Source of the DNA: Flavobacterium sp. SLB02
Lineage (GTDB): Bacteria; Bacteroidota; Bacteroidia; Flavobacteriales; Flavobacteriaceae
Direction: 5' to 3'
Assembly: GCF_009664855.1 (NCBI RefSeq)
Contig: NZ_CP045928.1
Coordinates: 2,759,755 to 2,823,754 of the forward strand
Length of the DNA: 64,000 bases
Position numbers and translations under genes: made by a program. Positions 53,549 to 63,554 of this stretch are shown in pieces. The notes beneath the pieces were generated by a model. The model was given only the letters and a program-made list of their open reading frames with translations. It had not been told where the DNA came from and did no database searches. Each line of letters opens with the position of its first letter. Within the stretch, counting starts at the first letter, position 1.

Positions 53549-53605
53549 TTATACTATACTATACTACAACAATACAAACATACAAATATTTTCATAACAA
53601 CCAAA
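53549..53605 (-). promoter_or_regulatory. susC promoter with candidate GntR operator
   Basis: On the minus strand: -33 TTTG (53602-53605), 19-bp spacer, -7 TATGTTTG (53575-53582), and 5 bases after its TTTG a 21-base element (53549-53569) made of repeated TAGTATA units: TTGTAGTATAG then TATAGTATAA. The same element with one mismatch lies at the same distance in the promoter at 63555-63588. The position over the transcription start suits a repressor. Confidence 0.75.
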
Positions 53606-54535
53606 TTTATGTTTTAAGAATTTGTTATTTTTTTCGGCCTTTTATTTCGGCTTTACCATAAATAACAACCTTTAAAAAGGAAAAAGAAAAAAAATAAAGC
53701 AATAAAATAAAGAAATCTCACACAAAAACCTCTCAATTCATACTTTTAAACAAAGAAAATAACCACTTTACAACGATTTCGGCTACATTAATTTTGTTAA
53801 TCAATTATGGCAATAAAAGTGAAATTCCTAAAAAATTATTACTAAAAACATTATAAAAAAATCCCAATTAAAGGCACAAAATCACCAAATAACCCCCTGA
53901 TTTCTTTGTGTAAAAACGACGCACAGCCAGTTATTTTTAACATCAAAAAGGCATTTTATCATCGAATATTCGCCAATATTTATTGCAGAATTTTAAATAT
54001 TAGGCCGTGCTTACGCAGTTTACAGTTTTCAGTCGCAGATTGCAGTCTCAGTTTTCAGTCTTAGTTTACAAAGCAATCTTGTCATCTCGAGGAACGAGGG
54101 ATCTCCGTAAGCAGCTCTACAAAGATTGCGTAAACCTTTGTTAAGTTTTAAACCAGGGGTTTAAGGAACTTTTTTGAAAGCCAAATTTTAAAGTTGGTAT
54201 GCGCATTTTTATCATCATAAATGACAAAGTTGTAACCTAATTTAATTTTTTTCTTCAAACATAGCCCGTGGTTTCAACCATGGGAACACAATAAGAGGCG
54301 TGATAATATTGCACCCCGTGGTTGAAACCACGGGCTATGTCTGACAAGGTTACAAGTAAAAAAACTTTGTCAAAGTTTAAGAACAAGTACCTTACACGAC
54401 TGGTTTTAAACTATGTGTAAATTTCTGTGGTTAGACGCACTGCCGTGTGTCTCTACGATAAAGCATCATTCATAGATTTGTCGTTGTTAGACCCGACAGG
54501 TTTTAAAAACCTGTCGGGTCTGGTCTATCTTGAAC
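53606..54535. other. Gene-free interval with several hairpin repeats
   Basis: No gene is visible here. The part next to susC (53606-54000) is very AT-rich. CAGTTTTCAGTC occurs twice at about 54025-54060, next to a half copy of family A (54073-54130). A hairpin with arms CATAGCCCGTGGTTTCAACC and GGTTGAAACCACGGGCTATG spans 54262-54347. AGACCCGACAGGTTTT / AAAACCTGTCGGGTCT is at 54489-54521, the best copy of the CCCGACAGG hairpin family. Confidence 0.65.
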
Positions 54536-54564
54536 AAAAAAAAAGGACGCACAAGCGTGCGTCC
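54536..54564 (-). terminator. Intrinsic terminator of the gntR-symporter operon
   Basis: GGACGCAC pairs with GTGCGTCC around AAGC; on the minus strand a run of ten T follows. It lies 45 bases after the symporter stop. Confidence 0.9.
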
Positions 54565-54608
54565 CTATATTAAAACCTTTGAACCTTTGTTCCTTTGAGC
54601 CTCGAAAC

Positions 54609-56201
54609 CTAAGCTATCCCCCATTTCGAGAACAGAACAAAAATACTAACCATACCCATCAAAAGTAAAGCGAAATACCAATAACGGTTTTTCCAAGGCG
54701 ATAATTCGACAGATTCGATTTTGATTTCGGTGTAATGATAATTAGGATAAAACTTAGCAACTACCAACATACATATTGTAGTAAAAATAAATAACAACGC
54801 CAGCATATGCAAATAATGCAGCTTGATATCTAGTATATAATTAAAGACAATGTAACTAAAAATGAAGAATATCATTCCGATTTTAGCGGCTTGTGGGGGT
54901 ACTTTTTTAGAGACAAAACCAACGAGAATAATCGTAAAAATAGGCACGCAAAACATTCCGCCCAATTGTTGCAAATAGGTATAAAATCCTGCTTTGCTAA
55001 ACATGATAAATGGCGCGGAAAACATGGCCAAAGCCGAAACAATGATTTCGAATTTACGTCCTGTGTAAACCAAATGTTTCTCGGTAATTTCTTTATTTCT
55101 TTTCTCTAACCACGGTTTGTAAAGATTAAGCACAAACAAGGTACTACTACTATTTAAACCGGCATTAAAAGTACTAATTGCAGCGCCCAGAACAACAGCA
55201 GCTGTAAGACCAATCATAATACCCGGTAAAGTATCTTTTACAACTAGAGGAAAAACCTCAGCGGTATTTTCGAGATTACTATACAAATGTACCCCAACTA
55301 ATCCCGGAATATTTATAATAAACGGACATAACAATTTTCCTAAACAAGCCAACCCCATCCCTTTCTGGCTGTGCGATAAACTCTTTGCCGAAAGTGCCTG
55401 CTGAACAATAAACTGTTCCATTCCCCAATAATACAGGTTCATGATAAACATTCCTGTAAAAATAGTACTTAACGGAATTTCGTCTTTTGGCCCCCCAATA
55501 GCGTTTAGATGTTCTGTATGCTGAGACAGCAGGATATGAAATCCTTTAAACCAGTCGCCATTGCCCAGAAATTTAAATCCGAAGTACGGAAAAGCAATCC
55601 CGATGGTCAATAAGCCGATACTTAAAATGGTATCACTTATCGATATCGCCCTTAATCCGCCTAAAACCGAATAAGCACAACCTGTTAGCCCTATCACCCA
55701 AACCATAATCCAGATGTTTTGCCAATAAGTTAATTGCAAAGGCAATAAAAAATTGAACATTCCGGTAAGAGCGACTGCCCCGCCATATAAAACGGCTGGT
55801 AAAAGATTCACGACGTAACTGCACAAAAAGACAATTGAAACTAATCTTTTAGTCGAATTGTCGTAACGTTTTCCCAGATAATCCGGAATTGTCATAGCAC
55901 CGGTACGAAAATAAATAGGCAAAAAGAATTCCGCCACAAGCAACATCGCCAACACAGAACTTACGCCCCATGCCATAACGCTCATATTGTTGGTGTATAT
56001 CGATTCGTTTTCGCCTATAAATTGATTTGCACTAATATTACTTAATAATAATGCTCCTCCTACTATAAAAAAGTTGTTGTTATGATCTGCAAAAAAAAGT
56101 CCATTTGTAGTTTGGACCTTTTTTTTACGTGTTTTTAAAGCTGAAAATAAGGCGATAAAACCTGTAATAAGCAAAAAACTAATAATAGACATTACACTCA
56201 T
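54609..56201 (-). CDS. Sodium/solute symporter (SSS family, SglT-like sugar transporter)
   Basis: A 530-residue inner-membrane protein with about 14 helices. It shows the SSS signatures FIVGGALLLSNISANQFIGENESIYTNNMSVMAWG, TIPDYLGKRYD, GCAYSVLGGLRAISISDTI, MEQFIVQQALSAKSLSHSQKGMGLACLGKLL and AAVVLGAAISTFNAGLNSSSTLFVLNLYKPWLEKR. The pattern resembles sodium/galactoside carriers such as vSGLT and suits uptake of the monosaccharides or small oligosaccharides released by this locus. It starts 3 bases after the GntR gene, so regulator and transporter are cotranscribed. Confidence 0.9.
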   Translation of the reverse strand: MSVMSIISFLLITGFIALFSALKTRKKKVQTTNGLFFADHNNNFFIVGGALLLSNISANQFIGENESIYTNNMSVMAWGVSSVLAMLLVAEFFLPIYFRTGAMTIPDYLGKRYDNSTKRLVSIVFLCSYVVNLLPAVLYGGAVALTGMFNFLLPLQLTYWQNIWIMVWVIGLTGCAYSVLGGLRAISISDTILSIGLLTIGIAFPYFGFKFLGNGDWFKGFHILLSQHTEHLNAIGGPKDEIPLSTIFTGMFIMNLYYWGMEQFIVQQALSAKSLSHSQKGMGLACLGKLLCPFIINIPGLVGVHLYSNLENTAEVFPLVVKDTLPGIMIGLTAAVVLGAAISTFNAGLNSSSTLFVLNLYKPWLEKRNKEITEKHLVYTGRKFEIIVSALAMFSAPFIMFSKAGFYTYLQQLGGMFCVPIFTIILVGFVSKKVPPQAAKIGMIFFIFSYIVFNYILDIKLHYLHMLALLFIFTTICMLVVAKFYPNYHYTEIKIESVELSPWKNRYWYFALLLMGMVSIFVLFSKWGIA

Positions 56202-56204
56202 AAA

Positions 56205-57221
56205 CTACAGCGAATTTCTGTCGACCAAAATTGTTGGAATAATCTCCTGAATCTTTTTACGATGAAGGACAAAGTTGGCTGCTTTTTTTCCCATTTCAGA
56301 GAAATCTGTAGAGAATGTGGTCACGCCATCAAAGATGATCTCTTTTACGATATCATCATTGTGCGAAATAAAACCAATGTCTGTACCTATTTTAAGTCCT
56401 TTGATTTTGGAGTCTTTAAGCATTTCCCAAAGCTCGAGATTGTGAATTGTAAAATATACTTTCCCTTTTTCAAGAGACCCTGATACATACTCTTCTTTTA
56501 TAACTCCTTTAATATCATGATCCTTCATGAATCTTTTAAAGGAATTTAAAATTTCGTCAGGTTCTGCAGATGAGGGTTTAAAGAAGAAAATAATCTCATC
56601 GTATTTTTTAATTTTATCTTTAAGCTGCACAAAAGCATTGTAAGACGAATCTCCAAACTCTTGTGCAACATAATTATAATCTTCATCTGTTTCTATAAAA
56701 CGGTCTACCAATAAAACTCTGTTGGTAGGCAATTGCTTTAAAACAGCCGGTGTTTTTTTACTCGGAATTGGAGCAATAACAAACATTCCGTATTTTCCTT
56801 TTATATTCTGAACAATACTTTCGAACGTATCAAAATTATTGTGATGAAAAAAGATATCCAGCTGAATATTCTTTCCAAGACCTTTTCTGAAGTTCTCATA
56901 AAACGTTTCCTGAAAAATATCAAATGCAAATATTAGCAATGCCACTTTTAGTTCTTGCTTTACATCATTGGTCGCAACAAAATAACCCAATCGGTTTTTT
57001 GATTCGATAATTCCTCTGTGCACAAGTTCTTTATACGCTTTTGCAATGGTTTCTCTTGCAAAACCCAATTCGCTGATAAAAGTATTTACAGACGGAAGCA
57101 AATCTCCTTTTGTAACCACTTTTTCATCGATGGCATTAATTATTCCCTGAACCAATTGTTCATGTTTAGAGAAGGAATTTATAGATTCAAGATTTTTTAT
57201 CTGCTGAATAATTTGCTTCAT
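56205..57221 (-). CDS. GntR-family regulator with LacI-like effector domain
   Basis: A 338-residue protein with an N-terminal GntR winged helix (about 10-75: LVQGIINAIDEKVVTKGDLLPSVNTFISELGFARETIAKAYKELVHRGIIESKNRLGYFV) joined to a periplasmic-binding-protein/LacI-type domain (about 85-335: VALLIFAFDIFQETFYENFRKGLG, GMFVIAPIPSKKTPAVLKQLP, ELWEMLKDSKIKGLKIGTDIGFISHNDD). Such proteins respond to sugars. It is the only regulator in the locus; there is no HTCS, SusR or ECF sigma/anti-sigma gene. It probably represses susC and the upstream hydrolase operon through the TAGTATA elements, and its own promoter (57255-57272) has a related inverted TAGTA/TACTA. Confidence 0.92.
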   Translation of the reverse strand: MKQIIQQIKNLESINSFSKHEQLVQGIINAIDEKVVTKGDLLPSVNTFISELGFARETIAKAYKELVHRGIIESKNRLGYFVATNDVKQELKVALLIFAFDIFQETFYENFRKGLGKNIQLDIFFHHNNFDTFESIVQNIKGKYGMFVIAPIPSKKTPAVLKQLPTNRVLLVDRFIETDEDYNYVAQEFGDSSYNAFVQLKDKIKKYDEIIFFFKPSSAEPDEILNSFKRFMKDHDIKGVIKEEYVSGSLEKGKVYFTIHNLELWEMLKDSKIKGLKIGTDIGFISHNDDIVKEIIFDGVTTFSTDFSEMGKKAANFVLHRKKIQEIIPTILVDRNSL

Positions 57222-57254
57222 AAAACGTTTTAATAGGTATTTATTTAGAAATGA

Positions 57255-57272
57255 TAGTACAAATATATACTA
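57255..57272 (-). promoter_or_regulatory. gntR promoter with TAGTA inverted repeat
   Basis: On the minus strand a -7 box TATATTTG (57260-57267) is flanked by TAGTA and TACTA arms forming TAGTATATATTTGTACTA. The arms share the TAGTATA wording of the susC and GH-D promoter elements, suggesting weaker autoregulation. Confidence 0.5.
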
Positions 57273-57283
57273 ATGTTTGAGAT

Positions 57284-59488
57284 TTAGGTCTTTGTAATTT
57301 TTAAAACAACGCTCGTATTAGTAGAATTCACATTCGGGTTGATACCAACCTGCATTAAAAAATCGCCTGAATATGTGGCGGTTTCTACCACTGGCTTTTT
57401 ATCTGGATACACGTTGATTTCCTCTACTTTGTAGTTTTGTCCTGCTTGTAATCCTTTTAATTTAATTGGTAAATGCGTTCCTGCTTCGTAACGGGAATTA
57501 ACCGAATAACTAAAAACTACTGCTTCGTTACCGTTTTTGTTTACAAACATTACAGATGCAGCATCATTACCCCAAGGATTTTGCAAACGATATTGGTCTC
57601 CCTGCCAGATTGTATTACTCAATGCATTATAATTTTTGATGGATTGTTGAGCAAAAGCCAAATCTTTTTCGTTTAGATCTTTTACTACAATATCAAAACC
57701 TAATCTTCCCATCATGGCAACATCTGTACGGTATTTTATAGGTTGTTTCCCCCAATCTGTTACGTGCGCTGCGATTGTCAATGCAGGGTAAAAATACGAG
57801 TATTCCCATTGCATATACACTCTTTCTAAAGGATCTGTATTATCACTTGGCCAGAATTCTGTAAAATATTTTAGGGCAGCATAATCTACTCTACCTCCAC
57901 CACCTGAGCAAAGCATCATTGGTACTTTAGGGTATTTTACACGAATACGTTCCAGAACTTTATACAATCCTGTTACATAATCCGTATAAAAATTAGATTG
58001 TTTGTCTTTTAAATTGCTTGAATAGGCATTGTAAATTACTGCATTACAATCCCATTTGATATACGCCAATTCCGGATTTTCTGTAAAAAGATTGTCTACC
58101 ACTCCATAAACAAAATCCTGAACTTTAGGGTTTGATAAATCTAAAACCAATTGGTTACGGAAATAATGTTCTGCTCTTCCCGGTTGTTTGATGATCCATT
58201 CCGGGTGTTTTTTGTATAAATCGCTCGCCGGGTTTACCATTTCTGGCTCAATCCAGATTCCGAATTTTACCTGATTGTCTTTGGCTGTTTTTACCAAAGT
58301 TCCAATTCCGTTTGGTAATTTCTTTTTGTTTACGTCCCAGTCTCCAAGAGCTGCGTCATCATTGTTACGAGGGAAATTGTTTCCAAACCATCCGTCGTCT
58401 AATAAAAACATATCAACGCCTAATTTTTTACTATCTGCGATAAGTACTTTTAGTTTATCTTCATCAAAATTAAAATAAGTCGCTTCCCAGTTATTTAGCA
58501 ATGTCAAACGGCTTCCTTTTCCGTCTAATATTTTATAAATTCTTGACCAGTCGTGCAAATTACGGCTGGCAGTTCCTTTTCCTTTAGAAGATAAAGTGTA
58601 CCAAAATTTAGGCGTTGTAAAAACAGTGTTTTTTGCCAATGAATACGCTGCCGCTGCATTATTAATACCCGAAATAACACGAAGATTATTCAACGGATCT
58701 AATTCTAAATCTGTACGGAAATTTCCTGACCATTCTAAACCTGCAAATAAAACTTTTCCTTCGTCTTCTGTAGCAGGTTTGTCCAGAGAAACCATAAATA
58801 CAGATGGTTGAAACAAGTTGGCACGTGAACCTAATTTTGTATCCAAAACCTTAATTCCGTGAGTCAGTTTGGTTTCTTCAGGCTGCATTTCTTTTGCCCA
58901 GTCACCATGATATTGATTCAGGTAAAAGTTCTTGTATCCTTTAAGGTATAAATTAGCCGAAGCATATTTGTTTAAAGTAATATTTCCTTTTTCTGCGTGT
59001 TTAATAGTTGTCCATTGCTCGATAACATCAGTATCATAATACGACTGAATAAACAAATGAACCTCGATTGGGTAAACATTATCCTTAAGTGTAATTTCTG
59101 TTTGAGAAACTCCTGTGCTTACCGTTGTTGTTTTATGGTCTACATATAATAAATCTAGTGAAGTATTTCCGTCAGCGTGCGTTACTGCAATTGCTGGTTC
59201 CAGTAAGTTTTTAGAACCAGATGGCGTATAGGCTGCATTGTAAATTCCTGAATAATCTGTTCCTTGTTTGAACTGACCTTGTATTTTTACATAATCAAAA
59301 TCATTGGCTAATTTTTCTCCTAAGTAAATAGTGTTTACTTCTTTTCCAGGAGTAACTTGCAAAACAAGCGCATTACTTTTTGTTTTTACTGAGATAATTT
59401 GTTGCGCCGAAACCGGGCTGCAATAACTCGCCAGCATAAAAAATGCGATCCCAAAAGATTGCCTTAAATTGGTAATGTGTTTTTTCAT
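57284..59488 (-). CDS. GH36 alpha-galactosidase
   Basis: A 734-residue periplasmic enzyme with signal peptide (about 1-28, ending SPVSAQQ), N-terminal beta-supersandwich (30-320), TIM barrel (about 325-640) and C-terminal sheet. Catalytic motifs are GVDMFLLDDGWFGNN, IEPEMVNPASDLYKKHPEWII, YIKWDCN with nucleophile Asp480, and FWPSDNTDPLERVYMQW with acid/base Asp549. GH36 releases terminal alpha-galactose with retention. It is the third gene of the operon starting at 63536. Together with the symporter it should generate and import galactose. Confidence 0.93.
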   Translation of the reverse strand: MKKHITNLRQSFGIAFFMLASYCSPVSAQQIISVKTKSNALVLQVTPGKEVNTIYLGEKLANDFDYVKIQGQFKQGTDYSGIYNAAYTPSGSKNLLEPAIAVTHADGNTSLDLLYVDHKTTTVSTGVSQTEITLKDNVYPIEVHLFIQSYYDTDVIEQWTTIKHAEKGNITLNKYASANLYLKGYKNFYLNQYHGDWAKEMQPEETKLTHGIKVLDTKLGSRANLFQPSVFMVSLDKPATEDEGKVLFAGLEWSGNFRTDLELDPLNNLRVISGINNAAAAYSLAKNTVFTTPKFWYTLSSKGKGTASRNLHDWSRIYKILDGKGSRLTLLNNWEATYFNFDEDKLKVLIADSKKLGVDMFLLDDGWFGNNFPRNNDDAALGDWDVNKKKLPNGIGTLVKTAKDNQVKFGIWIEPEMVNPASDLYKKHPEWIIKQPGRAEHYFRNQLVLDLSNPKVQDFVYGVVDNLFTENPELAYIKWDCNAVIYNAYSSNLKDKQSNFYTDYVTGLYKVLERIRVKYPKVPMMLCSGGGGRVDYAALKYFTEFWPSDNTDPLERVYMQWEYSYFYPALTIAAHVTDWGKQPIKYRTDVAMMGRLGFDIVVKDLNEKDLAFAQQSIKNYNALSNTIWQGDQYRLQNPWGNDAASVMFVNKNGNEAVVFSYSVNSRYEAGTHLPIKLKGLQAGQNYKVEEINVYPDKKPVVETATYSGDFLMQVGINPNVNSTNTSVVLKITKT

Positions 59489-59506
59489 TTTTATTATATT
59501 TTATTT

Positions 59507-61483
59507 CTATTTCTTTTCTTGTGTAATTCCTGCCCAGACATCTGTTCTAAAAGAAGATGCCGGTAATCCCGATACATTCGTTAAATTTCCGTCAGGATTA
59601 TCAGCCCAATTGTAGCGAACGGCTACCGGATTTGGAACTTCGTGAGAATATACCTCGACTTTATCGTTGACTACTTTAGCCTCAGCCCAATAAAACTTTT
59701 GGTCTGATCCCGCAATGCTAAATCCTTTAAGCGTATCGTCTCTGGCTTTTATGTTTTTATTAAAATCAAAATCTATAGTAACTGTACTTCCTTTGATATC
59801 ATACGATTTATACAACGGTCCCGAATAATCAATTTTGACATTATACACCTTTGCCAAAGCAATACTGGCCAAACGACCTCCTACATCTTGCTTGTTTTTT
59901 GGGTGAATGTCTTCTCCGTTCCCAATATCGGTTGTAACCGCCATTCCGGTGTTGGATAGTTTTAAAGCTTTAAATTGTGCTTCTCTCAACTCTGCCCAAT
60001 CAGAATCTCCCGGTTGCTGTTTTTGTTGTTTGTAATTGGCTAATTGAACAAAGAAAAAAGGCAAATTTTTATCTTTAAATTTTTCTCTCCAATCGTTTAT
60101 CAATAATGGAAATAATGTCTGGTATTGATGCGCTCTTTCAGCATTACTTTCTCCCTGATACCAGATTACTCCTTTTATTTTATAATCAATCAAAGGTGCA
60201 ATCATGGCATTATATATCGCGCTTGGTCTGTTTTGGCCTTGAGCCAAATACGGTTTTGCAGGCAAATCTTTGATATCTGCGCCAATATTATATTTCCAGT
60301 CTCCGGCTAATGAAATTGATTGTTTTCCTGATTGTAATGAGAAGTTTTCATCTCCATAAACTCCTCCGTTTCCTGCTCCGTCAAAAACTCGTATCGTTAT
60401 AATGTTCTCTCCTTTTTTGAGAAACTTTGACGGAATTGTATAATGGCGTTCTACATTATATCCTTTGGTTTTGCCAATATAATTTCCGTTTACCCAAATC
60501 ATATCGTCATCATCTGCCAAATAACTTAGGGTAAATTCTGCATTGTTTGCAGCAATAGTTACTTTTTTTCGAAACCATACTACGCCATCAAAATTGGCTA
60601 ATCCTTTATTTTCAAAAAATGCCGGCAATGGCATTGTTTTCCATGATGTATCATCAAAATTGGCTGTTGCCCAAATCGCTTTTCCTGCCCCAAATCCTTT
60701 ATCCGAATCTGTGAGTTTCTTTTCCCATACGGCCATATCGGCATTGTATTTTTTCATTAAAGCCTCCTGATCAACTTCTGATTTCATCGCCTGAATTTCG
60801 GCATCAAAATCATGAATGGTCGATAACGCTCCGGAACTTGTCCAGGCTTCAATTAATGTTCCTCCCCAGGAAGAATGAATCAACCCAATTGGGATATTTT
60901 TTTCTTTGTAAATCTTTCTGGCAAAAAAATAGGCCGTTGCGCTAAAATCAGCAATGGTTTTAGGACTGCAAACATTCCATCCGTCGTGTTGTACTTTTAG
61001 TGTGTTTAATGGTAAAGTGCTTTCTATATGTTCTGCCTGTAATAATCGTATATTAGGATAATTGGCGTTTGCTATTTCTTGTTTATAATTGTCAATTTTT
61101 CCCCAGCCTTCAAGAGGCATTTCCATATTACTCTGTCCGGAACACAACCAAACTTCACCAATTAAAATATTGTTGAGCGTTCTATCCGTTCCGTCATTTA
61201 TAGTAATCGTGTACGGCCCTCCATAAACGGGAGTTTTAAAAACTACTTTCCATTTGCCATTTTCGACATTGGTTTTGTATGTTTTTTTATCCCATGAAGT
61301 GGTAATACTTACTGATTTCGCATCACTTTCTCCCCAAAACGGAACGGCACTTTTTTGTTGCAGTACCATATTATCGGTAAAGAAAGAAGGCAATGATACT
61401 GTCGCATTAACTGCATTTGACGAAAGGATTAGTAACGTCAATAGTAGCATCGTTTTCTTAAAAAACTGTTTTTTCATAAGCAT
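59507..61483 (-). CDS. Sialate O-acetylesterase-like SGNH carbohydrate esterase
   Basis: A 658-residue periplasmic protein with signal peptide (about 1-28). The split SGNH hydrolase shows block I GEVWLCSGQSNMEMPLEGWG with the catalytic Ser, IHSSWGGTLIEAW, GVIWYQGESNAERAHQYQ and the His block NGEDIHPKNKQDVGGRLA. An all-beta jelly-roll segment (about 265-390, ANFDDTSWKTMPLPAFFEN, VWFRKKVTI) is inserted between the blocks, as in SIAE-type esterases. The family removes O-acetyl groups from sialic acid or plant glycans. In this locus it would clear acetyl groups ahead of the glycosidases. The gene begins 4 bases after the upstream hydrolase stop; a second ATG at 61477 is also possible. Confidence 0.9.
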   Translation of the reverse strand: MLMKKQFFKKTMLLLTLLILSSNAVNATVSLPSFFTDNMVLQQKSAVPFWGESDAKSVSITTSWDKKTYKTNVENGKWKVVFKTPVYGGPYTITINDGTDRTLNNILIGEVWLCSGQSNMEMPLEGWGKIDNYKQEIANANYPNIRLLQAEHIESTLPLNTLKVQHDGWNVCSPKTIADFSATAYFFARKIYKEKNIPIGLIHSSWGGTLIEAWTSSGALSTIHDFDAEIQAMKSEVDQEALMKKYNADMAVWEKKLTDSDKGFGAGKAIWATANFDDTSWKTMPLPAFFENKGLANFDGVVWFRKKVTIAANNAEFTLSYLADDDDMIWVNGNYIGKTKGYNVERHYTIPSKFLKKGENIITIRVFDGAGNGGVYGDENFSLQSGKQSISLAGDWKYNIGADIKDLPAKPYLAQGQNRPSAIYNAMIAPLIDYKIKGVIWYQGESNAERAHQYQTLFPLLINDWREKFKDKNLPFFFVQLANYKQQKQQPGDSDWAELREAQFKALKLSNTGMAVTTDIGNGEDIHPKNKQDVGGRLASIALAKVYNVKIDYSGPLYKSYDIKGSTVTIDFDFNKNIKARDDTLKGFSIAGSDQKFYWAEAKVVNDKVEVYSHEVPNPVAVRYNWADNPDGNLTNVSGLPASSFRTDVWAGITQEKK

Positions 61484-61487
61484 TCAG

Positions 61488-63536
61488 TTAACGATTTACA
61501 ATTTTAAACAAACGGGCATCTTTAGAACCAATACTTACATTTATACTGTTGTTTTTTACTTCGCTATTTTGAGCAGTAAAAACATCCTGCAATTTATAGC
61601 TCCCATTTTTTACACCTAATCTTTGTAAAGGAAGTGCATAGTTTTTAGGCATATTTCCGTAATTCAAAACAGCGATATACCAATTGTTTCCTATTTTTTG
61701 TTCGAAAACTTCGGTGGTTAATTTTCCTGTATTTCCTTCCAGCGGGCGAAATGCTAAACCGTTTTCTACAATTTTAAGTAGTTCTTTATTCTGCAACCAT
61801 TCTTTAGCACGTTTGCTCCAGATTCCGTCTTTGCTGTAATCGTCTCCGGTAATTAAGGTTCCTGTAATTACAGACGAAATTAATCTTGCACGGTTTTCTC
61901 CTTCGGTCACATCGGCAAAAACCACGTGATCTGCATCGATATAATCGTATGAGTACGTTTGCCACCAACCATAGTTTACACTATTTAAGGTATATTGTGT
62001 TTGCTCAATAGTTTTCCAGGCATCGCACGCAATACGACGAACGTGTGCGTAACGGGAAGTGGCCATATTAGGAGAAATCGCAGCATAAATTAGCATTTTC
62101 CCGTCAAGCGCATTTACTAAATGTTCCATCCCTACTCTATAAGCATGCATTCCTGTTGTTACATTTTGATCATAAAACGAAGTAGATTCCGCAGCAGCGT
62201 GACCCAAAAAGTCAATTTTGATCATTTTAAAACCGCATTCTTTTAGTTTATTAATCACATAATCAACGCGTTTTAGCGTTCCCGGATGTGTAGGATCGAT
62301 GGCACGGGCACCATCAAAATCAAAATAATTATTTCCGGTTTTGGTCCACATTTGTCCAAAAGTATAATCACTTCCTTCCGCTTTACGATCTGGACCATCT
62401 TTCCAGCCCCAATCTGTAAACGGTGCCCAATACGCTCCCGGTTCTAAACCTTTCTTTTTGCAATAATCAGCGAATTCTTTTAGTTTGCTGAAATCTCCTG
62501 TAAAACCACCTTTTACCATATTGTCCCAAAACGAATCAAGATCGATATAAGCGGTATTACCAACACGAAATTCTGGAACCGAATTGGCAAAGAAATCAGC
62601 TACTTTGGTAGTATTCTCAAAATTGATTTTTTCCATCAAAACTCCCCAGCTGTTCCAGCCTACCGGAGTTGGTTTGTCCCACGCAAAAACATAAGGTTTC
62701 TCTACGATACGATTGGTTTTAGCATATTGTTCCATTCCGTTTCTCCAGTCTGAGTAATAACCCACGAAAAATTTTGGAGAAGCTACTTTATCTCCTTTTA
62801 CAATACCATGCGCAATACTATCGCGTGTATTTTCTTTTTCTGAATATCCTGCCCAGGCAGAAAATGAAGCTTGTTTATTTTGATTGTTTGTTTTTACGGC
62901 ACTTTTCCAAATGGTATGTTCAAGCGAACCTACAATAAAACCGTTACGGGATGCATTATTGAATATAATTCCAACTTCGGCACTATTGTTATGAGAAATC
63001 GTATCTAATTTTTTAGAATTATAACTAATGAATGCATCATTATCATAAGGAACAAAAACGGTATGCAGATTTTCTATTTTATCAAAAGCAATTTTTCCTA
63101 AATCTAACGGTGCAATATAATTGGTGGCAATTTGCTGTCCGTTGCCTAAAATTTCTAATTGAGTTATAAAATAGTCCTTATTGTTATAAATGTAGAAACT
63201 TTGGATTAGAGTAGGCTTACTTTTTTCTTTATAAGTAAGTGTGTATTTTAGACCTTTTCCTAAATCATCGCTAATAGCTTCTTTTGCAAAAACTGCATCC
63301 GGATAATCGTTTGCCGCAATTGTTTTACTATTAACCAAAACCGAAGCTTTTGCTCCGCTAAAAATAGTTTTGCCAGATTGACTTACTGCAATTGTTTTTT
63401 CTTTGGCATCATAAGTTATAATACCACTTTTGCCAAAAGTCATTTTAATGCTTTTTTGGGCGAAAGCAGGCGTACAAAGTGCCACCAATAAAACGGAAAA
63501 AAAGAGGTTTTTTAGTAGGAAAGGATACTGTCTCAT
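61488..63536 (-). CDS. Clan GH-D (GH27/GH36-like) alpha-galactosidase-type enzyme
   Basis: A 682-residue periplasmic enzyme with signal peptide (about 1-26, ending TPAFAQ), N-terminal beta-sandwich (about 28-270) and TIM barrel (about 290-590). Barrel motifs are TPVGWNSWGVL, AYIDLDSFWDN, GLEPGAYWAPFTDW, FKMIKIDFLGHAA with probable nucleophile Asp442, and RRIACDAWKT with probable acid/base Asp505. These follow the clan GH-D pattern, but the N-terminal sandwich and the DFLGH and CDAW variants differ from standard GH27, so a related alpha-glycoside could be the substrate. First gene of a three-gene operon under the element at 63555-63588. Confidence 0.82.
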   Translation of the reverse strand: MRQYPFLLKNLFFSVLLVALCTPAFAQKSIKMTFGKSGIITYDAKEKTIAVSQSGKTIFSGAKASVLVNSKTIAANDYPDAVFAKEAISDDLGKGLKYTLTYKEKSKPTLIQSFYIYNNKDYFITQLEILGNGQQIATNYIAPLDLGKIAFDKIENLHTVFVPYDNDAFISYNSKKLDTISHNNSAEVGIIFNNASRNGFIVGSLEHTIWKSAVKTNNQNKQASFSAWAGYSEKENTRDSIAHGIVKGDKVASPKFFVGYYSDWRNGMEQYAKTNRIVEKPYVFAWDKPTPVGWNSWGVLMEKINFENTTKVADFFANSVPEFRVGNTAYIDLDSFWDNMVKGGFTGDFSKLKEFADYCKKKGLEPGAYWAPFTDWGWKDGPDRKAEGSDYTFGQMWTKTGNNYFDFDGARAIDPTHPGTLKRVDYVINKLKECGFKMIKIDFLGHAAAESTSFYDQNVTTGMHAYRVGMEHLVNALDGKMLIYAAISPNMATSRYAHVRRIACDAWKTIEQTQYTLNSVNYGWWQTYSYDYIDADHVVFADVTEGENRARLISSVITGTLITGDDYSKDGIWSKRAKEWLQNKELLKIVENGLAFRPLEGNTGKLTTEVFEQKIGNNWYIAVLNYGNMPKNYALPLQRLGVKNGSYKLQDVFTAQNSEVKNNSINVSIGSKDARLFKIVNR

Positions 63537-63554
63537 TAAACAAATTCTAGGTTA

